From Liolophura sinensis (taxonomy: Eukaryota > Mollusca > Polyplacophora > Chitonida > Chitonidae): a DNA stretch of 64,000 nucleotides. The notes under the pieces were generated by a model that saw only the letters and a program-made list of their open reading frames with translations, made no database searches and was not told the DNA's origin. Of the stretch, positions 39,763-49,760 are shown in pieces; position 1 is the stretch's first letter, and each line of letters starts with the position of its first letter. The position numbers and the translations under genes were made by a program. The DNA lies in contig NC_088302.1 in assembly GCF_032854445.1 (NCBI RefSeq), forward strand, positions 33,327,979-33,391,978, in the 5' to 3' direction.

Positions 39763-42700
39763 TCGTGAATTTTATATACGCATATATTTAAGAAATCTAT
39801 TGTTACTTATGCCCATTGTAAAAATAAAGACATTTGTATTTGCCTATTTTATTTCTTTAGTTTGAATATCATTTTTATTTCTCCCCACAACTTTGACTGC
39901 TTTCTTTAACTGAAATCAAATGGCATGAGACCCGACATATGATTAGGGAATAATTTCTCCTCATATATATTTGAGGAAAAGTTGCCATATTTCTGTGGGG
40001 CCACCTTTTTGGATCAGTGGTATTTTTGGAACTGGCATATAATTTTCGAAACGCATTCAAACAGCTGTACGTAAAGATAAGTTGGTGCATTCGGTTGCGC
40101 CGAGTAAATTAGGAAGTGCTGCAAGCCTAGTATAATTGAACAACTGCTTGACACTGTTGTGGGAGAAGACGAGAGCCGTATGTGAAGATGGTTAAATCAA
40201 GGAGATCGCTTCCTCTTTGATAATGTGGATTATAATCTTCCAGACGCTGACCAAATTCGACCCGCTGTCAAATCTGAAGCGGTCCTTTGTGGCGAGCAAA
40301 TATAATAGCCGCAGGTACTCTATGTAATTATTAATCGTTTTTTCTCGTGGATTGATTATTGAACTAAGGTGTGTAGAAGGGAAAATGGTCGCAGCTTTCC
40401 ACTGTAATTCAGTTGCATTTCATTTCCTGTAGTTTTCGCGCTTTACCATGGCAAAAATGCGATCGCATCCCTTTGTCCATTAATTATCTGCCATTAACTT
40501 GGCGTCTTTTCAACCAGTGTCGCTTGTCAAACTCCGCGCATGATAATTTCCTCGTCCTCGCCTACCAACTGCTTCAGCTACGGCGGCCATTTGGCTTGTA
40601 GAGAAATTAGCTGTAATTGTCAGTGTGGATACTGCTATTTTAGCGGGCCGAAATAAGCATGTAGAGAAAAGAATTGTTAAAATTCTCCGGAACTCGAATC
40701 GACTCTAACACATCGTCAGCACATCTCTAGTGCCCAAGGGGTGTGATGGTAGGCAGTGACAGGGAGGGCCAGGGCATGGGGTCGACCCAGGTTCCCGGAC
40801 GCACGGGGCATGTTTCTCAGCTTGACCTCCGTTTACGTAGACACTGTCACTGCACGCAATTAAAGAAAATATGAAATAGTAAATCACAATGGACGCGTAT
40901 TCCCAGAGGGGGGAATTGCAAATTGCAGAAATTATGAAGGAACGAGATTTTTTGATTATTTTATTGAAGATGCGTTTGTTGCAAATTGCTGTGAGATTGT
41001 TAGAGGCCTCGGCGGGACAATCAAGCTGGAGGGCCGCAACACAGAAGGGCGTGCAATAGCACCCTACATGCCCGGAAGAAAACCGGGATAACAAAGCAAT
41101 ACGTAATATAAATATGAATCATATATGATATCTCTGCGTGTAAATCAATTAAATCTAGATCTAACTGCGATCAATTATCTGCGTTTGTAATTCCCTGAAG
41201 TGAGATGCTCCTAAGGCGGCTGGGAAAATCACTTCTCTTTTCATTACCATGGACTGTAGGCCGATAGATTTACAGCCGAGACGTCGAGTCATGACGTGTA
41301 TATGCATAGACAAGGAAGATTTAACGATCTTCAACAAAATGTTTATATACCAGTTTTTATTTATTTATTTATTTATTTTTTGAAATAGGGCATATGGTTA
41401 GGTTTTATTTCAGCAAATTAAACACTGAAAACAAATTAACTGAAGGTATAGAATTTGTATTTACTCTGACTCTGTTGTTGTCTTCAAATCAACTGTTGGT
41501 CATGTTTTTATCAATAGAAAGCGTGTTTTGTGTATCCAATTTATATTAATTAGCGTAGTTTGTTTCACATATACTCTACCACTTGAATGTGACAGTCAAA
41601 CGTGCCTTTTCGGTTAAAAATAGGTCGGCGTAAATTTGAAATTTATTTTCTGTCAAACAATATATGTATATGTATACAATATAGTCATATATAAAGCTGT
41701 TGTTAAACAGGCGTATAAGTTTTGCACATATAGTTTGTATATATATAAGCGCTCATTAAAATAATATGCAAGTTAAACTTATATGCTTACGAAATCTATA
41801 GAATACTGAACTCAGACATTGAGAGCCTCTAGAACAGATTGCGTTATCTGCATCTTCTCATTGTTATGCGGTGTAGTACAATTTTGGATATGAATATGTC
41901 AAACGCTACCGATATAGCTGCCCAATATGCCCATGAAGATTGATGGGCTGTTACTGTCGTCTGTTGGTCTTCTACTAAGCTAAATATTTAGATACGGTGT
42001 TATTTACATTAAATGACACGTTAAACAACGATTTCGTCGAGTGGACGGACAGGCAGGCTGCGCTGGCAGTCAAGGGCTAGGGTAGAAACGGTGGCGTACA
42101 GCAGATGGTGCTGTTTTGACGCACAATTCTCTGATTTCTTAAAAATCTCAGTTACAGAAGGCGTCTTAATGCATATGCTAAAATGATGCGTGGCGAATAT
42201 GATACGTAAGATACATGCTAGCTTTTATACGTATACAGGCTACGTTTAATTCTAAAGGGTTTCGCCTTTTATTATATCATAATATACTTAAATACATAAT
42301 CTATAAAACGAGTTATGTACAAAGAATACACCAGATGTGCGCAACAGGTAGACATTTATTGTAACAAATTTGCTCGTTTACATAAATGTGTACCATGTAT
42401 ACATAATCTGTGTACCTGCACTTTAAATATGTACCAAACTGTGTACCTGTGACATATACCTTGTGTATTTTTAAAATGCACATTTACCTTTCGACAAGAG
42501 TCAGTGGGCCTATATGTTAAAATGTTGAGATTTCAAAATATGCAACAACAAAAAATAACAGCATATGTGCGTTTATTATGTTTATCTCATGTTAACTAAT
42601 TTCCAGCCCTGATAATGTAGAAATGTGCGCTCTGTGCAGACATAGGGGTATGAACTATACACTGTGTATAGTAAACAAAACAGGAGACTAAAAGCGGTAA

Positions 42701-45700
42701 CAATTAAGAAAAGAAGTAAAAGCTAAACGGGTCTAAAAAAAACAGCAGATAAAAAAAATTCTCGCTCTTTTCAAGTGTTATTAGTTTATAAGAGATTTTT
42801 TTGCTACGCCTTAAGATGAAGGTTGTAGTTGTAAGGCAGTTCGAGCGAGGCAGGTGGTTTTGTCGCCGGTGAACTGCCTGCACAATCCCGGCACCGATTC
42901 ACCCGCGCACACTCGCCGGCTTGTAAAAGCTGGTTACACGTGCCTCTTTACCTACTAGGTCTGCACCTATCAAAGGGCTTAGCTCGTTTCACTTGGACAT
43001 GGAAATAAAAACATCACGGCTTGACAGAGTCGGCACATGACTAACGCAGTCTCCACATTCTGCCTTTTCATACTTTTGCCGTATTTTATTTTTTTCTTTT
43101 ACTTCGAGTAAGTTGTCCCCTTGTATATGCGTCTGTGTATATATGCACCAACATGCGTGCCCAGAATTGCTCTTCATAACTGGATTAGCCGCTAGCATTT
43201 GAGATGCACCCCTGTTTAGCTAATGAAATTTTGTTAATTTATCTTCATTAATCAAGTTTTAAAGTTAGTTTATTTCTTATATCGCTCCATTCACTGTTGA
43301 CCTGTTTTGGAGAAATTGAGAACAGTTTTACTTTCTGAACGATGTTTAACAAGGTGCGTACGTGTAAAAATGTAGACAGTTTCGTTAACTGTGAGCAAGT
43401 CAGGGTTTAGAGACGGGCTGTGGGTGGGGCATGGAGAATAGGGAGCAGTCACAGTCTTGTCTAATCCCCTTGACCATGGTATTGTGCTATGGCGGTGTCG
43501 GCTTACCTGTTAAGGGCATCGCCTTTTCAGTAGCAAGCCTTAAACGGGCCGCGCTCTGGCCCTAAATGGTGAAATGAAGTGCCTTTATGAGGGGTTAGCT
43601 GCGGTGCACCAGATGGACTGTTGTCAACTCTCCAAAGTTTAAGCGCGCGTGCATTATACTCAACCGCCTCCCCTCAGCCCACGCTCTTACTGAAGTGGGG
43701 AAGGGTGTTCTCCCTGATGGGGCCTTGGGGGTCGGGATTGGGAAAATGTAACCGTGTACCCACCACCACTCTTGGCCCAGTAAACAATATAAGAACAATC
43801 GTTGATAATTGCCGACCTGTTCCCTTTGCCATTGGACAACTGAATCCCATAAAGTAGGAGCCGTCCACTGCGCATGTATGCACGTGTAAGCGCACGAGAC
43901 AACACAAGTGTCTTTTACTTTGTCAGTAGTCGACAATGTGTTGGTGGCACTAATTTATTCGGTGTTGCGAATAAGTGAATGCTTGTAGTATTATTCCATA
44001 AGGTACTCTAAAAGTATTACATAAAATCAAGCATATCCCCCATGAAAATCATTTTTGCATTTTTCCGATATCTAAGTCTGAATTTCCTTAGAGTATTTCT
44101 TGCACGCATCAACCGACCGTACGTATATTCAGAATTGCGAATTTTTGTCATTCTCTTCACCATATCGTGACGAAAAATGTCATTTATGTTATTGAAAATT
44201 TAATTCATGTTCTACACTGTATATTTAGTCTAAGAATTGTCATGTACACCATTTCGTATATTGCATCACTATTACAAATGCACTGGTTTTTTCATGAAGC
44301 CGTTTTCTATGGGGTTCCAGAACGGTAACCGTCTACAGGGCCCTCTTCAGGGAGTTCCCATGGTAGCGTCAAGTCCCGTTCGACACGAGAGTCAGATCCA
44401 GCCGAACCCCGTGGAGGTACAGAGCTATCAGCCCCCGTGGAAAGCCCTCAGCGAGTTCGCCATGCAGAGTGACCTCGAGCACCCACCTTTCCAACATTTG
44501 GTGAGCAGATTTGTTCCGTATAGCGAAGACACGGACGACGATTCTACCGTTGTCACGTTCGAAGAACAGACATAGGCTAAAAGACACGGTAAATGGCGTA
44601 TATATTACAGATATCGGATTTGTGCCAAACTTTTTTGGTTTACATCCATTTCATATTGCGCTTCTACTTTTTCTGTAGCTTTTGAGTTGCCATTTTTATA
44701 TAGTTTTAGCCTCATCCCATTTCCCTTCAAGGAGTTTGGTGACGAAATTTCTATCAAAATGTTCATTTGCATTTGACTTTCTCTCTCAAAATTTGAATTA
44801 AGCATTTTTGGCATGTTATCTTTGTGCATCAGCACCGAATTACCTATTTCGAAAACAAAAATGAAAAATTTTAAAAGTTGTTAAACTTGATTTCAAAGTA
44901 TTACTTGCGAGTCGCAAGACTTTTTGTACCATCGTGTACCAATTTGATATCACCATTGGTCAAGTCCTTTTGCCCTCTCTTATTTTCTAGGTCTGTTTTT
45001 TGTTGTGTCAGCTTGTCTTCGCATACGTTTCTTGCTTTGTGTTTACATGTTATAGTTGTTGTATGTTTTATTTTTCATTTTTTTCACCCAGCTTTTAAAG
45101 CTCATTGAGCTAAATGCTTTTACTACTGACTGCATGTCATCAGCGTGCATTGTGTAGTCCGCTATAAAGTAACACGCTAAGGGCCATTTCTCTATTGCCG
45201 TTGTAGTCGACATGCTATCCACGCTGATCACATGAATTAAATGCCACTGTTTTTGCAATGTCAACAGTTTTTTAACAGGAATTTTTGTATATATAAGATA
45301 ATTTAACGAATACAAATCATTACTTATGAAGCTTCCGATGTGTTCAATATTGTACCTATTGAGTATTATTGTGTAACTTTAATAGACTCAATCTTCTGTT
45401 TAGTGTTGAATTAAATTTTGCACATTTTTGGCTTGATCCATGTCAACCGTTTTTGAAGAAATATTATTGTGTATTTAAGATAAATTAAGGAATGTGAACT
45501 CTTGGCGGTGAAGCTTCTTATGTCTTTAAAACTGTGCATATTGCATAGTGGTATGTAACTTGAATGTATTCAATCTTCTGTTCAGTGTTGAATTACAGTT
45601 TGTACGTTTTGGCTTCAGCTCCTTTAATACGCACCACATTATCCCGTGATCCATCACGGAGAATAGATGGAACTATTTTTCCGTCAAGCACTTCATCTTG

Positions 45701-46205
45701 TAGCGTAAAATACCATATGCATTCATTTTCTTCACGTACCGTTAGTACCGTTGTCGACCATTGTACGACTTGGAATTATATGTGGCTCGTAATCCAGGTT
45801 TATAACGGGAAATGTATATATGTACAATTCCAATGAGATATAAATGTATTCAGGTAGAGGTTTACAGATTATGATGCATGCTGGTTTGTCATGAACCCAG
45901 CTATCGTCGGGCCAGTCACCAGCCGTGTCCTATCCATGGAAAGAAATGATATGTATTCCAGGTACAATTCAACCATCGTTACTCAACCTTGAACATACTG
46001 TTTGCTTTTCCAGATGAACAGTTTTGACAACTTAGAGGATTCAGATGATGGCCATGTTCACCATGAATATATTTTGGGCCACCCGGCTTATCTGATCGGG
46101 CACCCGCCCCGAGGGGACGACTTGCCCCACAACCACGCACCTGGCTCAGTGTCGTCAGAATTCTCAGGCACCCCCTCGGAGCTCTCAAGCCCGATCAGCC
46201 AGTGA
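33895..46205 (+). CDS. ISL1: Islet-class LIM-homeodomain transcription factor, complete, six coding exons
   Basis: This is the joined coding sequence of 33895-33919, 34727-34916, 36040-36368, 38736-39025, 44321-44500 and 46014-46205: 1206 nt, 401 residues plus stop. In the family, Islet proteins are nuclear factors that bind TAAT-type sites, recruit LDB through the LIM domains, and specify motor neurons, endocrine cells and pharyngeal or cardiac cells. Visible domains are LIM1 (about residues 16-69, beginning CVGCG), LIM2 (about 78-132, beginning CAKC), an Asn/Ser-rich linker (about 140-205), the homeodomain (207-266, helix 3 [17 protein letters not shown]), an Islet LIM-binding segment (about 289-318, ending [10 protein letters not shown]) and a divergent tail (339-401). 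The zinc-ligand pattern looks complete in both LIM domains. Length is somewhat above the ~350 residues of vertebrate ISL1, because of the linker and tail. All junctions are GT/AG and the phases agree. ISL1 and ISL2 are a vertebrate split, so the symbol means the single invertebrate islet orthologue. Confidence 0.97.
33920..34726 (+). other. Islet intron 1
   Basis: This 807-bp intron starts GTAAGTACC and ends ACGTTTCAG. A short (TG)n/(TA)n run lies at about 33946-33967. Two copies of a roughly 70-bp stretch (34458-34524 and 34654-34723) lie near the 3' end, the second directly abutting the exon 2 acceptor. I see no other gene in it. Confidence 0.85.
34458..34723. repeat. Direct duplication flanking the exon 2 acceptor
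   Basis: The stretch 34458-34524 and the stretch 34654-34723 align over about 70 bp, with shared words GTTTTATTTGACA, AATAGAC/AACAGAC and CAATTGCACGTTT/CAACTGCATGTTT, offset 196-199 bp. The second copy holds the functional pyrimidine tract and AG. The first lacks the terminal AG. Confidence 0.7.
34727..34916 (+). CDS. ISL1: Islet coding exon 2 (LIM domain 1)
   Basis: The exon has an acceptor TTTCAG|AGAAG and a donor CCG|GTAAGT. It encodes the last two bases of Lys9 through Val71 and two bases of Arg72. It carries LIM1: CVGC, then H-x2-C (WHASC), CADC, and the second-finger cysteines up to YCKRDY. The segment DQYILRV..DLEWHA is Islet-specific. The open frame continues upstream into the intron with a hydrophobic leader that has no counterpart in the family, and this is ignored because the acceptor restores the expected N-terminus. 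Confidence 0.95.
34917..36039 (+). other. Islet intron 2
   Basis: This 1123-bp intron starts GTAAGTCCC and ends TTTTGACACAG. It is AT-rich and holds a poly-G run at about 35827-35839. No coding sequence or recognisable repeat is seen. Confidence 0.85.
36040..36368 (+). CDS. ISL1: Islet coding exon 3 (LIM domain 2 and Asn-rich linker)
   Basis: The acceptor ACACAG|GTTG completes the Arg codon, and the donor is GCAG|GTAAGT. The exon encodes R72 (last base)-A181 and one base of Gly182. LIM2 runs from C78 to about H132 (CAKC, YHIEC, CTAC, LFCKADH). The following 45-50 residues are low complexity and rich in Asn and Ser, with [13 protein letters not shown] at the core. This linker is not conserved with vertebrate ISL1, where the same stretch is Pro/Ala-rich. 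It is probably flexible, separating the LIM domains from the homeodomain. Confidence 0.95.
36369..38735 (+). other. Islet intron 3
   Basis: This 2367-bp intron starts GTAAGTTC and ends TTTCCTTTATAG. The middle (about 36580-38000) has balanced composition with no simple repeats, which could be regulatory sequence. The last 250 bases are T-rich. No coding sequence is seen. Confidence 0.85.
38736..39025 (+). CDS. ISL1: Islet coding exon 4 (homeodomain)
   Basis: The acceptor CTTTATAG|GTCGAG completes Gly182, and the donor is AAAAG|GTAAAT in phase 0. The 60-residue homeodomain spans residues 207-266. It is nearly invariant with vertebrate ISL1 as I recall it: [20 protein letters not shown], then [20 protein letters not shown], then helix 3 with [13 protein letters not shown]48, F49, N51 and R53 of the homeodomain are all present, so DNA binding should be intact. 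The 24 residues before it ([14 protein letters not shown] and following) finish the linker, and the exon ends in a Gln-rich [10 protein letters not shown]. Confidence 0.97.
39622..39760. repeat. Compound AT/AC microsatellites in Islet intron 4
   Basis: An AT run lies at about 39622-39650, an AC run at about 39710-39726, and a second AT run at about 39727-39760, within the homeobox-to-exon-5 intron. Confidence 0.9.
40090..41300. promoter_or_regulatory. Candidate intronic enhancer in Islet intron 4
   Basis: This complex, repeat-free block is dense in transcription-factor-like words. It has TAATTATTAATC (40325-40336), GGATTGATTATTG (40349-40361, Pbx/Hox-like), CATTAATTA (40479-40487), AATTAG and TAATTG (40605-40619), CTTTGAT (40215-40221, TCF-like) and CCTTTGT words. 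Such sites are common by chance in AT-rich DNA, so this is a candidate only. Confidence 0.35.
42830..43860. promoter_or_regulatory. Second candidate regulatory block in Islet intron 4
   Basis: GC-richer sequence at 42830-42990 has CAGGTGG (E-box) and TATCAAAGGGC (TCF-like). Another block at 43420-43860 has CTAATCCCCTTGACC (OTX- and nuclear-receptor-like). Open frames on both strands at 43595-43936 match no known protein. It lies less than 1.5 kb before exon 5. Confidence 0.25.
44321..44500 (+). CDS. ISL1: Islet coding exon 5 (LIM-binding segment)
   Basis: The acceptor is GTTCCAG|AACGG and the donor TTG|GTGAGC, both phase 0, encoding residues 279-338. The exon carries GVPMVASSP and [12 protein letters not shown] (about 289-318). 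In mouse ISL1 the corresponding segment binds the LIM domains of LHX3. It also carries the conserved [20 protein letters not shown]. The exon frame stays open for 24 codons into the intron, to a TAG at 44573-44575, giving an acidic alternative end if the donor is not used. Confidence 0.93.
44501..46013 (+). other. Islet intron 5
   Basis: This 1513-bp intron starts GTGAGCAG and ends TTGCTTTTCCAG. A diverged direct duplication with a 182-bp period occupies about 45237-45615. The first 75 bases are an open extension of exon 5. Confidence 0.85.
45237..45615. repeat. 182-bp direct tandem duplication in Islet intron 5
   Basis: CAATCTTCTGTTTAGTGTTG at 45389 matches CAATCTTCTGTTCAGTGTTG at 45571. 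TGTCAAC at 45259 and at 45441 gives the same 182-bp offset. Flanking matches include TTGGCTTGATCC/TTGGCTTCAGCTCC and GAAGCTTCCGATGT/GAAGCTTCTTATGT. There are about two diverged copies. Confidence 0.8.
46014..46205 (+). CDS. ISL1: Islet coding exon 6 (divergent C-terminus)
   Basis: The acceptor TGCTTTTCCAG|ATGAAC is in phase 0, and the exon ends at TGA 46203-46205, encoding residues 339-401. It starts [19 protein letters not shown] and includes a His/Pro-rich stretch ([15 protein letters not shown]). The end, [17 protein letters not shown], loosely matches the Ser/Pro-rich terminus of vertebrate ISL1 (SSQLPDTPNS...SPIE). The acceptor has a good pyrimidine tract and the phase fits exon 5. Because the family C-terminus is variable, this exon is slightly less certain than exons 2-5. 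Confidence 0.85.
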   Translation: MNSFDNLEDSDDGHVHHEYILGHPAYLIGHPPRGDDLPHNHAPGSVSSEFSGTPSELSSPISQ

Positions 46206-47423
46206 CACCCGGCCCGCGGGCCTTACTGATCGCGGTGTGTCCAGACATTGAAACCGAACGCAACATAGTTAGAACTTCACGGAAACCGAACGGATATCTT
46301 CCGGAATGATCCAGGCAGGACATACATCCCCGTTCCCGATTCAGAATGGATGTAGAGGCTGTCTAACAACAATACCTGTGATCTGGTATTTCCAGGCAGA
46401 ATGTATTTTCCGGAAGAAGCTCTCTACGCATGCTAGGTTGTTTGAAGGGAAAGGGTGAATGTGCGTTTTTGTTTTGCAGCTGGAACACTCCTGTGCTCAT
46501 ATTACTCTAACTTGTGTTGTGAATTCATCCTGCATTTTGTGAGAACCACGAATTTGCGCTGGCCTTCCCAGATGTCACTGGGCGGGCCGCGTGCAGTATA
46601 TCTGTATCATCAGTGACGAACACCTTGCTCAGTGTGACGTCACAATGCTAAATTAACGACGGAGTTCTGGGTTTGGCTCGCGCACCAGTTACACTTCGTA
46701 TATCATTATTGTTCAGGGATAAAAGTAAACTGAAATTCTGTGGTCTCGCCTGTCACCCCGTCGGACGCTGCAACGTACAATGAAGCCTGTCTAAATTGAC
46801 GCCAAAACTTGATCAACCGACAGAACCGACATGTTGGGCATTGTGGCCGCAATGTTGGGTTGAACTTACGACGACAAAGTCTCTATGGAAAGCGACACTG
46901 GAGATGGAAATGCATGGACGTGCAGTTGGTTTGCACAGGTTTCAATGTATATTATATTAGATGTTGGCTGCCTTGCTTGCAGCGACGCCGGCTTTCGGCT
47001 TTACATTGTATGTTGTTTTATGTTTCACAGTGAGTTGTCTGATATTGATGAAGTGGTACACGAAGGACATGGCGTCTGTGATTACGGGAAAGCTTTCACT
47101 GAAAGGGAAAAGCACAGATAGGAAAGCCACAAAGTTGACCACTGCTGGTTTTCAGCCGTCATGTCGTTCTCTTAACGAATTGTCTAGTGACATTCCCATA
47201 ACTTAACGTGGGACGGGTCTCCGAGTAATTTATTTTGATGTATGGATGGGGAGATTATAACTGTTCACATTGCAGATATTTTAGAAAACAATTCCTTTGA
47301 ACGACGGAATATTTCTCACTGAAGTATACTCCGACCATAAACGCGATCCCCAGTTCACAACATTTAATCACGTTTTGTGCGAGATCTTTTAATTTATATA
47401 TCATTATAGTTTAAATATATACG

Positions 47424-47429
47424 AATAAA
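47424..47429 (+). terminator. AATAAA polyadenylation signal (proximal)
   Basis: This is a canonical hexamer in ACGAATAAAGATATG, in AT-rich sequence 143 bp before the distal signal. It is a possible alternative mRNA end. Confidence 0.35.
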
Positions 47430-47571
47430 GATATGTGTATATTTGAGATTTTATCAATATATATATATGAATGGAACTATTTTGTGTTCCGATTAAATGG
47501 TGTGATTTATATTTATGTAAATTGCATGCTCTTTTCTCTGGTACAACTTGTACCGCCATCCATTTGAGCGA

Positions 47572-47577
47572 AATAAA
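47572..47577 (+). terminator. AATAAA polyadenylation signal (distal)
   Basis: This is a canonical hexamer in GAAATAAAGTTTC, with T-rich downstream sequence at 47618-47650. It is the best candidate for the Islet mRNA end. Confidence 0.5.
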
Positions 47578-47596
47578 GTTTCTTTACACTCGAATC

Positions 47597-49454
47597 GGTG
47601 GATTGAAAAAAAAATAGATTTTATTTTCTTGAAGTCATTTATTTTGTGAAACTTGGCTGAGCACCGCTCTCTTCAATTTGTTAAGGTTGGTTGACATGCG
47701 TGAACATGCTTTATACTATACACATCAGTGTAAACATCCCGTGTATTCACTGGACCAAATCGAGACTTCAAGGAGTTCAAAAGTTTTCCTCACTCAAGCA
47801 CGTCCCACGTATTTTATGTACGCAGTTCCCACAGCACGTATATAAGATTATCGTATATATCACAAATATAGGTGTATCTGTATTATGTAAGACACTAACA
47901 TGCTATAACAGTGGGCTTGTACATGGTCTACAATGAGCAGTGCATGGATAAAATTCCTTTTGATATTAATTCGTCAAATGTATGTTGGTGTTATGATGAA
48001 TGAACATCACAAACAAGATATAGAGAAAAGGCATTATGGAATTCTGATATCGTTTGGGATTAAAAGTTTTTGATATAAAAATTTGAAAAAAAAAAACTGC
48101 AGTTTGATAAAATATAGACTGCGGAATAGAGAGTTAAACCTGAACCGCGATGACAGCGCGATAGTTGACAAATGGTCACACGTAACTGGTGAAATCAGGT
48201 CTCTTAGTTATTATATACACTTTCCAACTGCATACGCTCAAGGTTAACGAAGGGCTTCCAGACTACTTATTTTGGCTATCAGCTGAGACATCGAATTGAA
48301 GAGAATGCTGAGTCGATTCACATCTCTGGTACAACTAATCTGTAAAATTAAGAACACCGAATTTCCACGTTTCTCATTTTTAAAATTTTGCAATTAAAAG
48401 TGTACAAACGAAATACAGAAGCTAAAACCTTAATTCAATTTACCCCCTTCATGAAATCAAAAATTATTTGCATTTTCGTTGAACCAGAATGTACATTGTT
48501 TATGACATAGTATGAGAGTTCAAGTGCTTCGTGGAAATACTGCACTATACACACGAATTGCTATGTTATTTGGCTGCTGGACAAATAACATGCCATATAG
48601 CCAATGTTTTAGTTGTTTACCTTGACCGAGGGTCTGCATATATATCCAAGACGGTTAAATCTGTTTAACAGTGGTTCAAGTAATAGCAATAAAAATCACA
48701 TGCAGGTGTAAAAGTTGTGATTAGTTGTATAACGTGATTCCAAAAGATTTATAAGCACCCAAAATCTGCTATGTAGTTAGATAAATTTATATTTAATATA
48801 TTTGCACAGGTACATACATGGGCTAAGACATATTTATATGAGCATTGATTTAATTCGTGTATATTAGCAGTTAAATGAGAAGGTAAATGAACATCGCTAT
48901 GGATGGTCGGCAAAGAATGGCTATTGCAGTTGTCAGCATCTGCGCATACGTGAACAGTAATGCATACATGGATAAGCGTAATCTGGCGTATCAACGGCAT
49001 ACAGCGGTTAGCTAATTAAAAATTAGAATTGATTACAAATAAATGATTTTAATGTCCGTTTCTCTTGAAACTTTAATTGGCTTGTAGAGCTTACATTGTG
49101 GGCCATAGACAATTCCATGGATTGACAATACCTTGTAATGTTTCACTGCATGCCCTGACTGAGGTAAATTGAAACCGGATACGTGTGACCCTTTGCCAGA
49201 TATCACACTGTCGCCACTGCTCTGGTGTTACTCTCTATGCTGAAAGTATTTAATTATATTACATTATGCATATACTACACGTAGTTAGCTACATAAACAA
49301 GTATCGTGATTGTTACCTTTGAATTTCAAAGAATCGCATCTTTCAATATTAAACGAATTAGCCATTTTGAAGATGATGTGCTAATTTTCGTCGTCGCTAA
49401 AACCTGTCATAAAACTAGTTCTTTGTTATAATTAAATGGATATCGATATAATCT
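47597..49454. other. Gene-free DNA downstream of Islet
   Basis: AT-rich sequence with short frames only, and no repeat or coding similarity visible. Confidence 0.65.
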
Positions 49455-49760
49455 CATTATAATGCAATATATCAAACGAATTTAAAATTGCATGAGGTAA
49501 CACAAGCTCTTGCATGCTGGTATTAGACCAAGCTCTGAGCTTTGAATCAAAGAATAGCATAATCGAATATGAAAAGAATGTAGAATTTCGTTAAAAGGTA
49601 TGCGGATAGGGGTTGTCTCATTCCTTACCATTTAAATTGAAACAACATAATGCAGTACGAAACGAATGCAGAATTTCGTTAGAAGGCATAATACCGTTTG
49701 ATGCCTCATTGCTAACCAGTAAGTCATAACGGCATCATGCTATATGAAACGGTCATGGAC
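49455..49760. repeat. Degenerate tandem repeat, about 88 bp
   Basis: CATAATCGAATATGAAAAGA (49558), CATAATGCAGTACGAAACGA (49646) and CATCATGCTATATGAAACGG (49733) are spaced 87-88 bp apart. The first two are followed by GAATTTCGTTA(A/G)AAGG. A further diverged copy may start near 49455. Confidence 0.6.

Larger units (their letters stand above)
39026..44320 (+). other. Islet intron 4, the largest intron
   Basis: This 5295-bp intron starts GTAAATATGG and ends GGGGTTCCAG. It contains AT and AC microsatellites (39622-39650, 39710-39760) and a TTTA run near 41359-41380. Stretches of complex sequence rich in TAAT, TCF-like and SOX-like words at about 40090-41300, and GC-richer stretches at 42830-42990 and 43420-43860, look like candidate enhancers. 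No SINE copy is visible inside it. Confidence 0.85.
46206..47596 (+). other. Predicted Islet 3' UTR
   Basis: The sequence after the TGA lacks any coding continuation. It runs into two AATAAA signals, at 47424-47429 and 47572-47577. The second is followed by an A-rich stretch (about 47605-47616) and U/GU-rich sequence, a typical cleavage setting. The proximal half is relatively GC-rich. The end near 47596 is inferred from signal spacing. Confidence 0.5.

Noticed and set aside
44369-44587. Minus-strand frame opposite Islet exon 5
   Set aside because: Antisense shadow of conserved coding sequence.
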